Source: Flavobacterium terrigena (GTDB lineage Bacteria > Bacteroidota > Bacteroidia > Flavobacteriales > Flavobacteriaceae). From it: a DNA stretch of 64,000 nt. The stretch covers positions 211,560 through 275,559 of the forward strand of contig NZ_FNYA01000004.1 in NCBI RefSeq assembly GCF_900108955.1, given 5' to 3'. Both the position numbers and the translations under genes were made by a program. Positions 41,240-50,824 of this stretch are shown here, piece by piece. Under the pieces are notes generated by a model that saw only the letters and a program-made list of their open reading frames with translations, was not told the DNA's origin and searched no databases. Positions within the stretch are counted from its first letter, which is position 1. Each line of letters starts with the position of its first letter.

Positions 41240-44200
41240 ATGAAAAAAATTACTTTTTGGGTGTTTGTCTTACTATCAAGTTGGCAAATATCAGCACAAG
41301 TAGGTATTATACAGAATTTTGATTCTGCTACTACTTTACCTACAGGTTGGACAGAAACTGGGGGCAAGACAATTGCTGCTGCAGAATCTTGTTCAGGAAA
41401 TTCCATTAGAGATAACTTATACGCTAGTAGTAACACAGGTACACTGGTTACTCCTAACCAAGTTGCAGCTTCAAATGCAACTGACTTAACAGTATCTTTT
41501 GATTATAAAATTGAAGTTTGGAATACTACAAATGCTAATCCAGCAGGTTGGGGTAATATTCAAGTTCAATATTCTATTAATAATGGAGGTGCTTGGACAA
41601 CTTTTTTTACAATTAATGATGCAAATCACGTTGTTGCAAATACTTGTGCAAACTTTTCAAATGTCATTCCTGCGGCAAGTTTGCCAAATGGTTCTGATGT
41701 TAGAATTAGATTTTTATATACTTGGGCAGCAGGAGATTATGATATTTATATTGATAATTTTTCGGCTACACAAGTAACAGTAGTTCCACCATTATGTACA
41801 GTATTATCAACCCCTGCAAATGGAGCAACAAATGTTTTAGGTTCAACTATTTCTTGGAATGCTGCAGGAGGTTTACCAACTGGATATAAACTAAATGTAG
41901 GTACAATATCTGGTGGTACAGATGTATTAAATTTATTTGATGTAGGTAACGTTACTAACTATACTTTACCGGCTTTAACATCTGGTACAACTTATTATGT
42001 AAAAGTAATTCCATATAATGCTAACGGAGATGCTACTGGATGTACAGAAACTTCATTTACAACTTGTGGAGCAATTACTACCTTACCTCACTTAGAACCT
42101 TTTACAACATTTTTACCAAATTGTTGGACAGAAGCTGATAATGGTGATTTAGCTGTAGGTCCAGCAACAGTTGGAGCAGGAAGTTGGCTAGTTGATGGCT
42201 TAGGAAATGTAGGAACAACAGGAGCAATCAGAGTAACTCTTGATGCTACTGGTGATAATGACTGGGTTGTTTCTCCAGAATTTACAATTCCTGCAGCTGG
42301 TTATGAATTAAAATTTATTGCAGCAGCTAATCAAAGTGGTGCAACTACAGCACCAACTACCGCATGGGAGTCAGATGATTCAATTGAAGTGTTAGTTACT
42401 ACAACTGGTATGACAAACTGGACTCCAATATTTATTTATAATGATGGTAATGTACCTTCAAACACAGGTAGTATTAATACTATTGATTTAAGTTCTTTTT
42501 CAGCACAAACTGTTCGTTTTGCTTTTAGAGCTATAGAAGGTGCAACAAACGGATCTGCTTCTGTAGATTTTTCTGTTGATAATTTTGAAATTCGTTTAAC
42601 TCCAACATGTCCTGATCAAACAGGATTAACTGTAAATAACATTACTGGTTCTGGAGCTAACACTTCATGGGATGATACGTCTGGAACTGGTGCAATAGGT
42701 TATCAATATGCTATTACAACTTCAGCAACTCCACCTGCATCAGGTACTGGAACTACAAATACTTATTATATTGCTTCTGGTTTAAATCCACAAACAGTAT
42801 ATTATTTACATGTAAGATCTGAATGTGCTGGTAGTACATTTGGAAACTGGGGGACAACTACTTTTACAACAGGTTGTGCACCAATTGCTTCTTTACCATG
42901 GACTGAAAATTTTGATGCTTTAACTACTGGGACAAATGTTTTTCCTGCTTGTTGGGGATATACAAATACAACTAGTACTTGGTCAATTTCAACTACACCA
43001 ACAGCATATAGTGGAGCCAATTCTTTAAGAAGAACTTGGAGTACAGATGGTTGGGCTTATACGCCTATGGCAACTTTAACAGCTGGTGTTTCTTACAGAT
43101 TTAGTTATTATGTAAGAACTAACGATAATGTTGTAGGTTATGATATTACAGTTGGTGTTGGAAATTCACAAGATAGTGCAGCAATGAATACTACATTGTC
43201 AACTGTAGCTGGTTATCAAGGTCCAGCTTGGGTTAGAGTAAATCATGAATTTACTCCAACTGTAACAGGTGATTACTCTTTTGGAGTACATGTTGTTGCA
43301 CCAGTTTCGCCAAATGGAATTAATTTTGATAATTTTAGATTAGAATTATCTCCAACTTGTCCAGATCAAACAGGATTAGTTGTTGGAAATATTTCTTCAT
43401 CAGGAGCTGATACTTCATGGGATGATATGTCTGCTTTAGGTGCTGTTGGTTACGAGTATGCAGTTACAACATCAGCAACTCCACCAGCTTCAGGTACTCA
43501 AACAACTGCTACTTTTTATATTGCATCTGGTTTGTTACCTCAAACGGTTTATTATTTACATGTTAGATCAGAATGTGCGGGTAGTACTTACGGAGTTTGG
43601 GCTACAACGACTTTTACAACAGCTTGTGTACCATTAGCATTACCTTGGTTAGAAAATTTTGATGCTTTAACTCCTGGAACTAATGTATTTCCAAATTGTT
43701 GGAACTACTCAAATACAACTAGTACTTGGTCTATTTCAACGACACCAACCGCATATAGTGGAGCCAATTCTTTAAGAAGAACTTGGAGTACAGATGGTTG
43801 GGCTTTTACACCAATGTTTACGTTAACTGCAGGAACTTCTTATACATTTAGTTATTTTGTAAGAACAAACGATACTACTGTAGGTTATGATGTTACTGTT
43901 GGGGTAGGAAACTCTCAAAATAGTGCAGCAATGAATACTACATTATCAACTGTAGTTGGATATCAAGGTCCAGCATGGACATTAGTTTCTCTAGAATATA
44001 CACCAACAGTTTCAGGTGATTATTCATTTGGAGTTCATGTGGTTGCACCACTTGCACCAAATGGAATCAATTTTGATAATTTTGAGTTGAAATTAACTCC
44101 TGCTTGTCCTGCGCCATTAGCCTCAGCTTCAGGTGTTACTGATGCTGCAGCTAATTTATCTTGGGCAGCTGTTCCAAGTGCAGCTTTAGGTTATGAATAT

Positions 44201-45046
44201 GTTTTAGATAATGTTGCCACTGATCCGGCTGGTTCTGGAACTTCAACAATGGCTTTGGCGTATCCAGCTAGTGGTTTAAATGCTTCAACATTATATTACT
44301 TCCATATACGTTCTGTATGTTCAGCTGGAACTTATAGTACTTGGTCTACAGTTAGTTTTACAACTTTAGCAACACCTCCAGTTAATGATAATTGTAGTAA
44401 TGCTACAGTTTTAACTCCAGGTGCTACATTCGCAACTAATCCATTGGTTGCAACTAATGTTGGAGCTACTGGTTCAACAGAAACTGCTCCAGGTTGTGCT
44501 TCATATTCAGGTGGTGATGTTTGGTATTCTGTTTTAGTTCCTGCTTCAGGAAGTATTACATTAGAAACTGATACTAACACTGGTACAACTATAACAGATA
44601 CAGGTTTAGCTGTTTATTCAGGTGCTTGTGGCGCTTTAGTTCTAGTTGAATGTGATGATGATGATGGAACAAATGGTAATTTTTCATTAGTTGCTTTAAC
44701 TGGTAGAACACCAGGAGAATTGTTATATGTAAGAGCATGGGAATATGGTAATGATACATTTAATACTTTTAAAATCTCTGCTTATGATGCTTCTTTAAGC
44801 TCTTCTAGTTTTGATAGATCTACATTTGTAGCATATCCAAACCCTGTGAAAGATGTATTAAACTTATCATACAAATCAACAATTAGTAATGTAAGAGTTA
44901 TTAACTTATTAGGTCAAGAAGTTTTAAATACTAAAACTAATGCTAATGATGTACAAGTTAATATGTCTGCTTTAACTGCAGGTGCTTATATTGTAAACAT
45001 TACTGTTGACGATACAGTTCATACAATTAAAGTTATTAAGGAATAA
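41240..45046 (+). CDS. T9SS-exported adhesin-like protein 3 (N-terminal type A, PPC-like C-region)
   Basis: A 1268-residue paralogue. The ATG at 41240 starts the signal peptide MKKITFWVFVLLSSWQISAQ; 18 upstream in-frame codons are rejected. The N-terminal anchor J domain (about 21-184) closely matches gene 1. Then follow Fn3 (185), J (275), Fn3 (456), J variant (545), Fn3 (706), J variant (794) and Fn3 (954). Instead of GEVED it carries a prepeptidase-C-terminal-like domain (about 1049-1185, NDNCSNATVLTPGA and GGDVWYSVLVPASGSITLETD). The T9SS sorting domain starts near 1190. The two J-variant units are a 747-bp tandem duplication. Probably surface-exposed; function inferred from modules only. 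Confidence 0.9.
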   Translation: MKKITFWVFVLLSSWQISAQVGIIQNFDSATTLPTGWTETGGKTIAAAESCSGNSIRDNLYASSNTGTLVTPNQVAASNATDLTVSFDYKIEVWNTTNANPAGWGNIQVQYSINNGGAWTTFFTINDANHVVANTCANFSNVIPAASLPNGSDVRIRFLYTWAAGDYDIYIDNFSATQVTVVPPLCTVLSTPANGATNVLGSTISWNAAGGLPTGYKLNVGTISGGTDVLNLFDVGNVTNYTLPALTSGTTYYVKVIPYNANGDATGCTETSFTTCGAITTLPHLEPFTTFLPNCWTEADNGDLAVGPATVGAGSWLVDGLGNVGTTGAIRVTLDATGDNDWVVSPEFTIPAAGYELKFIAAANQSGATTAPTTAWESDDSIEVLVTTTGMTNWTPIFIYNDGNVPSNTGSINTIDLSSFSAQTVRFAFRAIEGATNGSASVDFSVDNFEIRLTPTCPDQTGLTVNNITGSGANTSWDDTSGTGAIGYQYAITTSATPPASGTGTTNTYYIASGLNPQTVYYLHVRSECAGSTFGNWGTTTFTTGCAPIASLPWTENFDALTTGTNVFPACWGYTNTTSTWSISTTPTAYSGANSLRRTWSTDGWAYTPMATLTAGVSYRFSYYVRTNDNVVGYDITVGVGNSQDSAAMNTTLSTVAGYQGPAWVRVNHEFTPTVTGDYSFGVHVVAPVSPNGINFDNFRLELSPTCPDQTGLVVGNISSSGADTSWDDMSALGAVGYEYAVTTSATPPASGTQTTATFYIASGLLPQTVYYLHVRSECAGSTYGVWATTTFTTACVPLALPWLENFDALTPGTNVFPNCWNYSNTTSTWSISTTPTAYSGANSLRRTWSTDGWAFTPMFTLTAGTSYTFSYFVRTNDTTVGYDVTVGVGNSQNSAAMNTTLSTVVGYQGPAWTLVSLEYTPTVSGDYSFGVHVVAPLAPNGINFDNFELKLTPACPAPLASASGVTDAAANLSWAAVPSAALGYEYVLDNVATDPAGSGTSTMALAYPASGLNASTLYYFHIRSVCSAGTYSTWSTVSFTTLATPPVNDNCSNATVLTPGATFATNPLVATNVGATGSTETAPGCASYSGGDVWYSVLVPASGSITLETDTNTGTTITDTGLAVYSGACGALVLVECDDDDGTNGNFSLVALTGRTPGELLYVRAWEYGNDTFNTFKISAYDASLSSSSFDRSTFVAYPNPVKDVLNLSYKSTISNVRVINLLGQEVLNTKTNANDVQVNMSALTAGAYIVNITVDDTVHTIKVIKE
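42873..44100 (+). repeat. 747-bp tandem duplication in adhesin gene 3
   Basis: Two anchor J-variant copies share the landmark GTGGAGCCAA at 43011 and 43758, 747 bp apart. A 55-base stretch around the landmark, from GCATATAG to GGGCTT, is identical in both, suggesting recent duplication or gene conversion. Confidence 0.88.
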
Positions 45047-45067
45047 TTTTAAAATAAATTTTTACTT

Positions 45068-45097
45068 AAAAGTCCCGAGAAATCGGGACTTTTTTTT
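45068..45097 (+). terminator. Terminator after adhesin gene 3
   Basis: AAAGTCCCGA / TCGGGACTTT hairpin with GAAA loop and T run, the same as after gene 1. Confidence 0.92.
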
Positions 45098-45244
45098 GCA
45101 TATTTTTTTCTTAGAACATTTGATTTTTTATAACATTTTGTTGTTTATTTATGATAATTCAATGATTTTTAGGATGAAGTTATTTAATGCTATTATATTG
45201 CGAAATATTTTCCCCCCGTAATTATAAACCAAAAAACCTTATTA

Positions 45245-48200
45245 ATGAAAAAAATTACATTATGGTTATTTGCGCTCTTTACGTGTTGGCAAATATCCGC
45301 CCAAACGGGTACGATTGTAGTTGGTGTGAACGATGGTACACCAAACACAGCAATTAGCAATCCATCACCAATGCAAGATTATTATAAAACTGGTAGAGTT
45401 CAGTTTTTGTACACAGCTTCAGAATTATTAGGAGTTGGTTTAGTTGCAGGAAACATTACTGAAATTGGTTGGGTAGTCACTTCAAATAATGCAAGTACTT
45501 TGCAAGAAGGCTATACAATTTCAATGAAAAGTACTTCATCTACTGTGTTAACTGCAAATTTTGAATCTGGTTCAACTGTAGTTTACGGTCCAACAGATTT
45601 TACTCCATCTACAACAGGTAATGTTATGTTTACATTAACAACTCCTTTTGTTTGGGATGGAACTTCAAACGTAATAGTTGAAGTTTGTGCTGGTTCTTCA
45701 TCAGGTACTTATACACAAAATGTAAGTTGTGCTAATTCTACAACTACAGGAACACAGGCTGTGTTTTTCAGAAGTGATTCATCTACTTCACCTTGTACTG
45801 AAGTTACAGGAACAGCATTGAATGATAGACCATTATTAGTAGCGACAGGAAATGTAGCTTCATGCTTAGCTCCATTAAATTTAGTGAGTGCTAATGTTAC
45901 AGCATTTACTGCAGATATTTCTTGGGATGCGACTTCATCTACTCCACTAATTGGATATGAATATGTAGTTTCAACTTCAAATGTTGCTCCAACAGGAGCT
46001 GGTACTGCTACTACGAATGTGTATGCAAGTGTTTCTTCTTTATTGCCAACAACAACTTATTATGTATTTGTAAGATCAAATTGTGCTGCTGGTGAATTTA
46101 GTGGTTGGTATGGACCAATTTCATTTACAACAGGATGTGTATCTGTGGCCAATTTTAATCAAAATTTTGATGGAGTAACAACACCAGCTTTACCAAGTTG
46201 TTGGAGTAAAATACTTTCAGGAACAGGAATATCAATTTATGCAAGTGTTGGTACAGCAACTACAAATACATCTGCACCAAATGGAGTTGATTTATATAAT
46301 TCTGACTCCGGTTCTGCATGTAATATTATGTTAGTATCACCGACGTTAAGTAATTTAAGTGACGGTACACATCGTTTAAAATTTAAAGCTAGAAATACTA
46401 CAGAAACACAGGATTTAGAAATTGGTGTTTTAACAGATCCTGCAGATGCAAATTCTTTTACTTTGGTTCAAGCTGTTGATATTACTAATTCTTTTCAAAG
46501 TTATATAGTTAATTTTGATACTTTCACAGGTCCAGGATCAGTAATTGCAATAAAAAGATTATCTTCATCAACATATTCAAATGTTTATTTAGATGATATT
46601 ATTTGGGAAGCAATTCCTTCATGTCCAGATCAGACTGGATTGACGGTTTCAAATATTACTTCTACTGGAGCTAATACTTCGTGGGATCCTGTTGCTGCCG
46701 GAGTAGAATACGCTATTACAACTTCAGCAACTCCACCTGTTTCAGGTACCGCTACTACAGCTACTTTTTATATAGCTTCAGGTTTAGCTCCTCAAACTCT
46801 TCATTACTTACATGTAAGAACTGATTGTGGTGCAGGAAGTTATGGTATTTGGGTAACAATTCCATTTACTACTGCTTGTTCTCCAATTGCTAATTTTAAT
46901 GAAAATTTTGATTCAGTAACTACTCCAACTCTACCTGGATGTTGGAGTAAATTACTTTCTGGAGCAACATTATCTACTTATGCAAGTGTTAATACTTCAA
47001 CTGTATATGCATCTGCACCTAATGGTGTTGATTTATATAATTCAAATTCTGGAGCTTCAGATAATATAATGTTGGTAACTCCATTGTTAAGTAATTTAAG
47101 TGCAGGTACTCATCGTTTAAAATTCAAAGCTTTAAATAATGTTGATACTCAAGATTTAGAAATTGGAGTTTTAACAGATCCAGCAGATGCAAGTACTTTT
47201 ACATTGGTTCAAGCTGTTGATATTACTACTACTTATCAAAGTTATATAGTTAATTTTGATACTTTTTCTGGTCCAGGTGCAGCAATTGCATTAAAAAGAT
47301 TATCAACATCAACTTATTCAAACGTTTATTTAGATGATGTAGTTTGGGAAGCAATTCCTACATGTCCAGATCAAACTGGATTAGTGGTTTCAAATATTAC
47401 TTCTTCAGGAGCTAATACTTCTTGGGATGCAGTTGCTGCTGGAGTAGAATACGCTATTACAACTTCAGCTACACCTCCTGCTTCTGGAACTCCAACTACA
47501 GCTACTTTTTATATGGCTTCAGGTTTAGCTCCTCAAACTGTTCATTATTTACATGTAAGAACTGATTGTGGTGCAGGAAGTTATGGTATTTGGGTAACAA
47601 TTCCATTTACTACAGCTTGTTCACCAATTGCTACATTGCCTTGGATTGAAAATTTTGATGCAGTAACAACTCCAGCAATACCACAATGTTGGTCTGAAGA
47701 AAATGGTGATTATAGTACTTCTAACTCTACATCTAGTAATACTCCACATTCAGGTGCAAATTATTTAAGAGATGCATGGCTTGCAACTAACGAGTTCATG
47801 TGGACTCCAGGTTTTGATTTAGTTGCTGATACTTCTTACGATTTTTCATCTTGGATTCAAGGTGATGGTGGAGCTAATTGGGTTGTTGATTATTTTGTTA
47901 ATTCTGTTCAAAATTCAACTGGCGCTACTCAATTAGGTACTGCTTATAATGTACCTGGAACAGGAACATTTGGAATTCAGCCATACACTAAAGTTATTAG
48001 AACATTTGTTCCTGCAACAACTGGTACTTATTATTTTGCAGTTAGAGTAAATCAACCAGGTTACCCTATTTATATTGCTTTTGATGATTTTGAATTAAAA
48101 TTATCACCAGCTTCAGCTCCAGCTTGTACTACTAATTTAGTAGCTACACCAAACGCTACTTGTGGAAACTTTTCTAATAATTTAACTTGGGATTATGAAT

Positions 48201-49081
48201 CTACAGCTGCAGGATATTATGTAACTATTGGTTCTACTTCTGGTGGAACTGATATTGCTAATGCAGTTAACGTTGGTTTAAATTCATATTCATTTTCAGG
48301 TTCAATAGGAACTACTTATTTTTGGAAAGTTGTGCCGTATAATGCTGCAGGTTCTGCAACAGGTTGTACAGAACAATCATTTACAACAGCAGCTACAGGT
48401 TGTTATTGTACTTCTTCACCAATATCAAATGATAATTTAGGTATTACAACAGCTGTAATCGGTTCAACAACAAATAATATTGCTGATGTTACTTATGCTG
48501 ATTTAACAGCAGTTCCTGAAATTATTTCTCAAGGAGAAAATACAAATGTTCAATTAACATTTAGTACGGGTTATACGTATGACGTTAATGTTTGGATAGA
48601 TTTTAATAATGATTATGATTTTGATGATGCTGGTGAGTTAGTTAAAACAGGTATTGCTTGTACAATTGATCAACCAAATACTGTAGATGCATCATTTATA
48701 ATGCCAATGACAGCACCAACTGGTATTCATAGAATGAGAATTGGTTCAGCTGATTCAGGTCAGAATCCTCCAAATTCATGTTATAGTGGTTATTATGGGA
48801 TTACTCTTGATTTTACAGTTGATACTGTTTTAAGTTCAAATTCATTTGATACAACTTCTTTCGTAGCATATCCAAATCCAGTGAAAGATGTATTGAATTT
48901 ATCATACAAAAATTCAATTAGTAATGTAAGAGTTATTAACTTATTAGGTCAAGAAGTTTTAAATACTAAAACCAATGCTAATGACGTACAAGTTAATATG
49001 TCTGCTTTAACTGCAGGCGCTTATATTGTAAACATTACTGTTGAAGATACAGTTCATACAATTAAAGTTATTAAAGAATAA
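45245..49081 (+). CDS. T9SS-exported adhesin-like protein 4 (N-terminal type B)
   Basis: A 1278-residue paralogue. The signal peptide MKKITLWLFALFTCWQISAQ is identical to that of gene 2, followed by the type B N-terminal domain (about 21-205). Modules: Fn3 (207), variant module beginning VANFNQNFDGVTTPALP (297), Fn3 (458), second variant IANFNENFDSVTTPTLP (543), Fn3 (706), anchor J (791), Fn3-like (960), GEVED-like (1052) and the T9SS type A sorting domain from about 1199. The variant module is shared with gene 1 but not with genes 2 and 3, which indicates module shuffling among the four genes. Surface localisation is inferred from the sorting domain. Confidence 0.9.
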   Translation: MKKITLWLFALFTCWQISAQTGTIVVGVNDGTPNTAISNPSPMQDYYKTGRVQFLYTASELLGVGLVAGNITEIGWVVTSNNASTLQEGYTISMKSTSSTVLTANFESGSTVVYGPTDFTPSTTGNVMFTLTTPFVWDGTSNVIVEVCAGSSSGTYTQNVSCANSTTTGTQAVFFRSDSSTSPCTEVTGTALNDRPLLVATGNVASCLAPLNLVSANVTAFTADISWDATSSTPLIGYEYVVSTSNVAPTGAGTATTNVYASVSSLLPTTTYYVFVRSNCAAGEFSGWYGPISFTTGCVSVANFNQNFDGVTTPALPSCWSKILSGTGISIYASVGTATTNTSAPNGVDLYNSDSGSACNIMLVSPTLSNLSDGTHRLKFKARNTTETQDLEIGVLTDPADANSFTLVQAVDITNSFQSYIVNFDTFTGPGSVIAIKRLSSSTYSNVYLDDIIWEAIPSCPDQTGLTVSNITSTGANTSWDPVAAGVEYAITTSATPPVSGTATTATFYIASGLAPQTLHYLHVRTDCGAGSYGIWVTIPFTTACSPIANFNENFDSVTTPTLPGCWSKLLSGATLSTYASVNTSTVYASAPNGVDLYNSNSGASDNIMLVTPLLSNLSAGTHRLKFKALNNVDTQDLEIGVLTDPADASTFTLVQAVDITTTYQSYIVNFDTFSGPGAAIALKRLSTSTYSNVYLDDVVWEAIPTCPDQTGLVVSNITSSGANTSWDAVAAGVEYAITTSATPPASGTPTTATFYMASGLAPQTVHYLHVRTDCGAGSYGIWVTIPFTTACSPIATLPWIENFDAVTTPAIPQCWSEENGDYSTSNSTSSNTPHSGANYLRDAWLATNEFMWTPGFDLVADTSYDFSSWIQGDGGANWVVDYFVNSVQNSTGATQLGTAYNVPGTGTFGIQPYTKVIRTFVPATTGTYYFAVRVNQPGYPIYIAFDDFELKLSPASAPACTTNLVATPNATCGNFSNNLTWDYESTAAGYYVTIGSTSGGTDIANAVNVGLNSYSFSGSIGTTYFWKVVPYNAAGSATGCTEQSFTTAATGCYCTSSPISNDNLGITTAVIGSTTNNIADVTYADLTAVPEIISQGENTNVQLTFSTGYTYDVNVWIDFNNDYDFDDAGELVKTGIACTIDQPNTVDASFIMPMTAPTGIHRMRIGSADSGQNPPNSCYSGYYGITLDFTVDTVLSSNSFDTTSFVAYPNPVKDVLNLSYKNSISNVRVINLLGQEVLNTKTNANDVQVNMSALTAGAYIVNITVEDTVHTIKVIKE
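46133..47614 (+). repeat. 741-bp tandem duplication in adhesin gene 4
   Basis: Two variant-module plus Fn3 units follow each other; the corresponding codons for AANFN-like landmarks lie at 46148 and 46889, 741 bp apart (247 codons). Confidence 0.85.
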
Positions 49082-49104
49082 TTTTACACATAATTTTTTT
49101 ACTT

Positions 49105-49132
49105 AAAAGTCTCGAGAAATCGGGACTTTTTT
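49105..49132 (+). terminator. Terminator after adhesin gene 4
   Basis: AAAAGTCTCGA and TCGGGACTTTT pair around GAAA with one T-G pair; the hairpin is a one-base variant of the one after genes 1 and 3. Confidence 0.88.
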
Positions 49133-49169
49133 GTTTTTATATATATCTTTGTTTTTATAAAATTATGAT

Positions 49170-50165
49170 ATGCATTTTTCTTTAATAATTCCTATTTATA
49201 ACCGTCCAGATGAAATTGATGAATTGTTAGAAAGTCTAACAAAACAAACATATTCTAGCAATTATGAAATTGTTATTATTGAAGATGGTTCTACAATTAC
49301 ATGTAAACATATTATTGAAAAATATGCACCTTTAAATGTAAGCTATTATTTTAAACCTAATTCTGGACCAGGTGACTCAAGAAATTATGGAATGAATGTA
49401 GCTAAAGGCGATTATTTTATAATTTTAGATTCAGATTGTATTATTCCTCCAAATTATTTACAAACGGTAGATGAGGAATTATCAAAAGATTATGTAGATT
49501 GTTTTGGTGGACCAGATGCCGCTTTAGATTCGTTTTCAAACATTCAAAAAGCAATTAATTTTACGATGACTTCTTTTTTAACGACTGGTGGAATAAGAGG
49601 TGGAAGTGAAAAATTAGATAAATTTCAACCTAGAAGTTTCAATATGGGATTATCTAAAAAAGCTTTTATTGCATCAAAAGGTTTCGGAAATATTCACCCT
49701 GGTGAAGATCCAGATTTATCTATCAGATTATGGAAATTGGGTTACAAAACAAAATTAATTTCAAAAGCTTTTGTATATCATAAACGTAGAATTGATTGGA
49801 ATAAATTTTACACACAAGTTAATAAATTTGGTTTAGCCAGACCCATATTAAACGCTTGGTATCCAGAATATACAAAAATTACATTTTGGTTTCCAACCTT
49901 ATTTTTACTAGGTTTTTTGTTTTCTGTAGTATGTGTGATTTTTAATTTTCCTTATTTTTTATACTGTTATGGTTTTTACTTTTCAATGTTATTTATTTCT
50001 TCATTAGGACAAAATAAATCATTGGAAATTGCGTTTTATAGTATTGTAGCTGCTATAATTCAGTTTTATGGATATGGAAAAGGTTTTTTACTCTCATTTA
50101 TTAAAATTCATATTTTAAAACAACAACCAGAAATAGCTTTTCCAAAAATGTTTTTTAAAAGATAA
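49170..50165 (+). CDS. Glycosyltransferase family 2, membrane-anchored
   Basis: A 331-residue GT-A glycosyltransferase. The N-terminal domain begins FSLIIPIYNRPDEIDELL and contains IIEDGS and the DxD-like ILDSDC (about residue 92). Further on, GEDPDLSIRLWKLGYKTK matches the acceptor-side motif of GT2 enzymes. Two hydrophobic segments near residues 245-290 should anchor it in the inner membrane. The sugar and acceptor are unknown. It starts 38 bases after the adhesin 4 terminator and one base before coaE; a direct role in glycosylating the adhesins is possible but not shown. Confidence 0.88.
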   Translation: MHFSLIIPIYNRPDEIDELLESLTKQTYSSNYEIVIIEDGSTITCKHIIEKYAPLNVSYYFKPNSGPGDSRNYGMNVAKGDYFIILDSDCIIPPNYLQTVDEELSKDYVDCFGGPDAALDSFSNIQKAINFTMTSFLTTGGIRGGSEKLDKFQPRSFNMGLSKKAFIASKGFGNIHPGEDPDLSIRLWKLGYKTKLISKAFVYHKRRIDWNKFYTQVNKFGLARPILNAWYPEYTKITFWFPTLFLLGFLFSVVCVIFNFPYFLYCYGFYFSMLFISSLGQNKSLEIAFYSIVAAIIQFYGYGKGFLLSFIKIHILKQQPEIAFPKMFFKR

Positions 50166-50166
50166 G

Positions 50167-50754
50167 ATGACAAAAATTATTGGACTTACTGGCGGAATTG
50201 GTAGCGGGAAAACCACTGTTGCAAAATATTTTGCTTCAAAAGGAATTCCAGTTTACATTGCCGATGAAGCCGCTAAAAATATTATGGACGACAAAGATGT
50301 TGTTCAAGAAGTTCAGTCCAAATTTTCAGAAAAGGTTATTTTAGAAAACGGATTATTAGACAGAAATGCCATTCGTGAATTGGTTTTTAAAGATAAAAAC
50401 AGATTAGAACAACTAAATAAAATTATTCACCCAAAAGTGAAAACTGATTTTGAAAATTGGTTACATAAAAATAAAAAAGCACCATTTATTATTAAAGAAG
50501 TTGCCATTTTATTTGAAACCAATGGACAAAAATATTGTGATGCTACCATTTTAGTTACAGCACCAATTGAAACTAGAATTAAGAGAGTTTTAGAAAGAGA
50601 TAGAACTTCAAGAGAGAATATACTTCAAATCATTAAAAATCAACTTCCTGAAGAAAAAAAAGTAGAATTAGCGACTTATGTTATAGAAAATGAGAAATTA
50701 AATATAACGTATAAAAAGGTCGATAATTTGATTGAAATTTTGAAAAATATTTGA
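50167..50754 (+). CDS. coaE: Dephospho-CoA kinase
   Basis: A 195-residue kinase that phosphorylates the 3'-hydroxyl of dephospho-CoA, the last step of coenzyme A synthesis. The P-loop GGIGSGKTT is at residues 8-16. The lid and substrate segments YIADEAAKNIM, IHPKV and RVLERDRTSRENI are typical. Length is normal. It is cotranscribed with the glycosyltransferase (one-base gap). Confidence 0.95.
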   Translation: MTKIIGLTGGIGSGKTTVAKYFASKGIPVYIADEAAKNIMDDKDVVQEVQSKFSEKVILENGLLDRNAIRELVFKDKNRLEQLNKIIHPKVKTDFENWLHKNKKAPFIIKEVAILFETNGQKYCDATILVTAPIETRIKRVLERDRTSRENILQIIKNQLPEEKKVELATYVIENEKLNITYKKVDNLIEILKNI

Positions 50755-50811
50755 AATTTAACATAATTGTTAAATATTGGTTAATTGTTTTAACAGTTGT
50801 CAATAACACCT

Positions 50812-50819
50812 TAACTTTG
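50812..50819 (+). promoter_or_regulatory. -7 promoter box of the two-component pair
   Basis: TAACTTTG matches TAnnTTTG and ends only five bases before the ATG at 50825, so the transcript would be almost or fully leaderless. Confidence 0.55.
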
Positions 50820-50824
50820 CTATA

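Noticed and set aside
42802..43020. Antisense open frames across the adhesin genes (also near 37083, 38709 and 44332)
   Set aside because: They are shadows caused by biased codons in repeated modules, and several recur at matching positions in homologous modules.
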